From assembly GCF_003268675.1 (NCBI RefSeq), contig NZ_CP029378.1:2976001-3040000 (forward strand): a stretch of DNA of 64,000 nt, read 5' to 3'. The DNA comes from Streptomyces bacillaris (lineage in GTDB: Bacteria; Actinomycetota; Actinomycetes; Streptomycetales; Streptomycetaceae). Positions within the stretch are counted from its first letter, which is position 1, and the number at the start of each line of letters is the position of its first letter. Under the pieces are notes generated by a model. The model worked only from the letters and a program-made list of their open reading frames with translations. It did not search any database and had not been told where the DNA came from. The position numbers and the translations under genes were made by a program. Of this stretch, positions 62,347 through 64,000 are shown one piece after another.

Positions 62347-64000
62347 TTACTCGCCCTTGGCCTTCGCGATGATCTCCTCGGCGACGTTCCGCGGAACCTC
62401 GGCGTAGGAGTCGAACTGCATCGAGTAGCTTGCGCGACCCGAGGTCTTGCTGCGGAGGTCTCCGACGTAGCCGAACATCTCCGAGAGGGGCACGAGGCCC
62501 TTCACGACGCGAGCGCCGCTGCGCTCCTCCATGGCCTGGATCTGGCCACGGCGGGAGTTGAGGTCGCCGATGACATCGCCCATGTAGTCCTCGGGCGTGG
62601 TGACCTCGACGGCCATCATCGGCTCGAGGAGCACGGGAGAGGCCTTGCGGGCACCCTCCTTGAACGCCTGCGAACCGGCGATCTTGAAGGCGAGCTCGGA
62701 CGAGTCGACCTCGTGGAAACCACCGTCGAGAAGGGTGACGCGGACGCCGACCATCTCGTAACCGGCCAGGATGCCGAACTGCATGGCTTCCTGGGCACCC
62801 GCGTCCACCGAGGGAATGTACTCACGGGGGATGCGGCCACCGGTGACCTTGTTGACGAACTCGTAGGATGCGTCGCCGCCCTCGATGGGCTCGATGGCGA
62901 TCTGCACCTTCGCGAACTGACCGGTACCACCGGTCTGCTTCTTGTGCGTGTAGTCGATGCGCTCGACGGCCTTGCGGATCGTCTCGCGGTACGCGACCTG
63001 GGGCTTGCCGACGTTCGCCTCAACGCGGAACTCGCGCTTCATGCGGTCGACGAGCACCTCGAGGTGAAGCTCGCCCATACCACCGATGATGGTCTGGCCG
63101 GTCTCCTCGTCGGAGTGCACCTGGAAGGAGGGGTCCTCCTCCGAGAGACGCTGGATGGCGACACCCAGCTTCTCCTGGTCACCCTTGGACTTGGGCTCGA
63201 TGGCGACCTGGATGACCGGCGCCGGGAAGTCCATGGACTCCAGGATGACCGGGTTCTTGTCGTCGCACAGCGTCTCACCGGTGGTGGTCTGCTTCAGGCC
63301 CATGACGGCGATGATGTCGCCCGCGCCCACCGACTGGATCTCCTCACGCTTGTTCGCGTGCATGCGGTAGATCTTGCCGATGCGCTCCTTCTTGCCCTTG
63401 ACGGAGTTCAGCACCGCGGTGCCGGCCTCCAGGCGACCGGAGTAGATCCGGACGAAGGTGAGCTTGCCGAGGTGCGGGTCGCTCGCGATCTTGAACGCCA
63501 GGCCGGAGAACGGCTCGTCGTCCGAGGGCTTGCGCTTGACGACGACCTCGGGGTCCTTGACGTCGTGGCCCTCGATGGCCTCGACGTCCAGGGGGGAGGG
63601 CAGGTAGCGCACGACCGCGTCGAGCAGGGGCTGGACGCCCTTGTTCTTGAACGCGGTGCCACAGAACACGGGGGTGACGGTGACGGAGTCGGCGCCACCC
63701 TTCGACGCCAGGGTGATGCGGCGGATCGCCTCGTGCAGCTGCTCCTGGCTGGGCTCGTTGCCCTCCAGGTACAGCTCCATCATGGCGTCGTCGTTCTCGG
63801 CCACGGCCTCCAGGAGCTTGCCGCGCCACTCGGCGGCCGACTCCTTGAGGTTGTCCGGGATCTCGACGATGTTGTACATCTCGCCCTTGGCGGCCTCTTC
63901 GGGGTACACGAAGGCCTTCATCGACACGAGGTCGACGACGCCCGTGAAGTCCGCTTCGGCGCCGATGGGGAGCTGCATGACGATCGGGGTCGCGCCGAGG
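62347..64000 (-). CDS. fusA: Elongation factor G, N-terminus outside the window
   Basis: About 551 C-terminal codons are visible; the first part, including the P-loop, is beyond 64000. The end of the G domain is seen ([40 protein letters not shown]), then domain II ([20 protein letters not shown]), domain III, domain IV ([40 protein letters not shown]) and domain V ([40 protein letters not shown]). EF-G drives translocation. It is followed by tuf after 157 bp, the str-operon order rpsL-rpsG-fusA-tuf. Confidence 0.98.
   Translation of the reverse strand, partial: LGATPIVMQLPIGAEADFTGVVDLVSMKAFVYPEEAAKGEMYNIVEIPDNLKESAAEWRGKLLEAVAENDDAMMELYLEGNEPSQEQLHEAIRRITLASKGGADSVTVTPVFCGTAFKNKGVQPLLDAVVRYLPSPLDVEAIEGHDVKDPEVVVKRKPSDDEPFSGLAFKIASDPHLGKLTFVRIYSGRLEAGTAVLNSVKGKKERIGKIYRMHANKREEIQSVGAGDIIAVMGLKQTTTGETLCDDKNPVILESMDFPAPVIQVAIEPKSKGDQEKLGVAIQRLSEEDPSFQVHSDEETGQTIIGGMGELHLEVLVDRMKREFRVEANVGKPQVAYRETIRKAVERIDYTHKKQTGGTGQFAKVQIAIEPIEGGDASYEFVNKVTGGRIPREYIPSVDAGAQEAMQFGILAGYEMVGVRVTLLDGGFHEVDSSELAFKIAGSQAFKEGARKASPVLLEPMMAVEVTTPEDYMGDVIGDLNSRRGQIQAMEERSGARVVKGLVPLSEMFGYVGDLRSKTSGRASYSMQFDSYAEVPRNVAEEIIAKAKGE

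Overview
The window is high-GC actinobacterial chromosome and almost certainly Streptomyces. Codon third positions are nearly all G or C, GTG and even TTG starts are common, several genes lack a ribosome binding site but have a -10-like hexamer just upstream, and the order glmS - coaA - glmM - rpsI/rplM - truA - rplQ/rpoA - spc/S10 ribosomal genes - tuf/fusA is the one known from Streptomyces. Most of the window is stable core chromosome. I see no CRISPR array, insertion sequence, prophage, rRNA or tRNA gene.

Left part (1-30.9 kb): envelope, cofactor and accessory genes. In order these are a truncated polysaccharide deacetylase, a THUMP-like methyltransferase, a probable export/resistance module (VOC protein, MFS pump and divergent TetR with a shared operator), the t6A tRNA-modification genes tsaD-rimI-tsaB and nearby tsaE, the alr-hydrolase-tsaE operon, NAD(P)HX repair (nnrE/nnrD fusion), acpS and glmS. 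Then come secreted enzymes (M14 carboxypeptidase, S1 protease), an ECF sigma factor with its YciI/DGPF partner, an orphan peptide-binding lipoprotein and a large LuxR-type ATPase regulator. This part holds many tandem repeats, some fused in frame to otherwise conserved enzymes (alanine racemase tail, TsaE leader, TetR leader).

Middle and right part (30.9-56.5 kb): coaA, a frameshifted DUF389 membrane gene, glmM, the rplM-rpsI operon, an ABC-F ATPase, truA, then a long minus-strand ribosomal cluster. Read in transcription order it is S10 (rpsJ to rpsQ), spc (rplN to rplO), secY-adk-map, and infA-rpmJ-rpsM-rpsK-rpoA-rplQ. Hairpins and promoter-like sites mark the borders: tandem hairpins after rpsQ, a U-tract terminator after rplO, a promoter before rplM, and a promoter and about 360-nt leader before rpsJ. 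Many neighbours overlap as TGATG or TAATG, suggesting translational coupling.

Right end (56.6-64 kb): a GNAT acetyltransferase, a PIG-L deacetylase lipoprotein with a propeller-like C-terminal half, a secreted trypsin-like protease, a small membrane protein, tuf, and the 3' part of fusA running off the edge.

The observations most worth checking are a small proline-rich gene behind an iron-box-like operator (9.4-9.65 kb), a YkuD-like protein without the catalytic His/Cys (8.7 kb), the repeat-built tail of alanine racemase, the single-base frameshift in the DUF389 gene, and an orphan hairpin at 28.06 kb.
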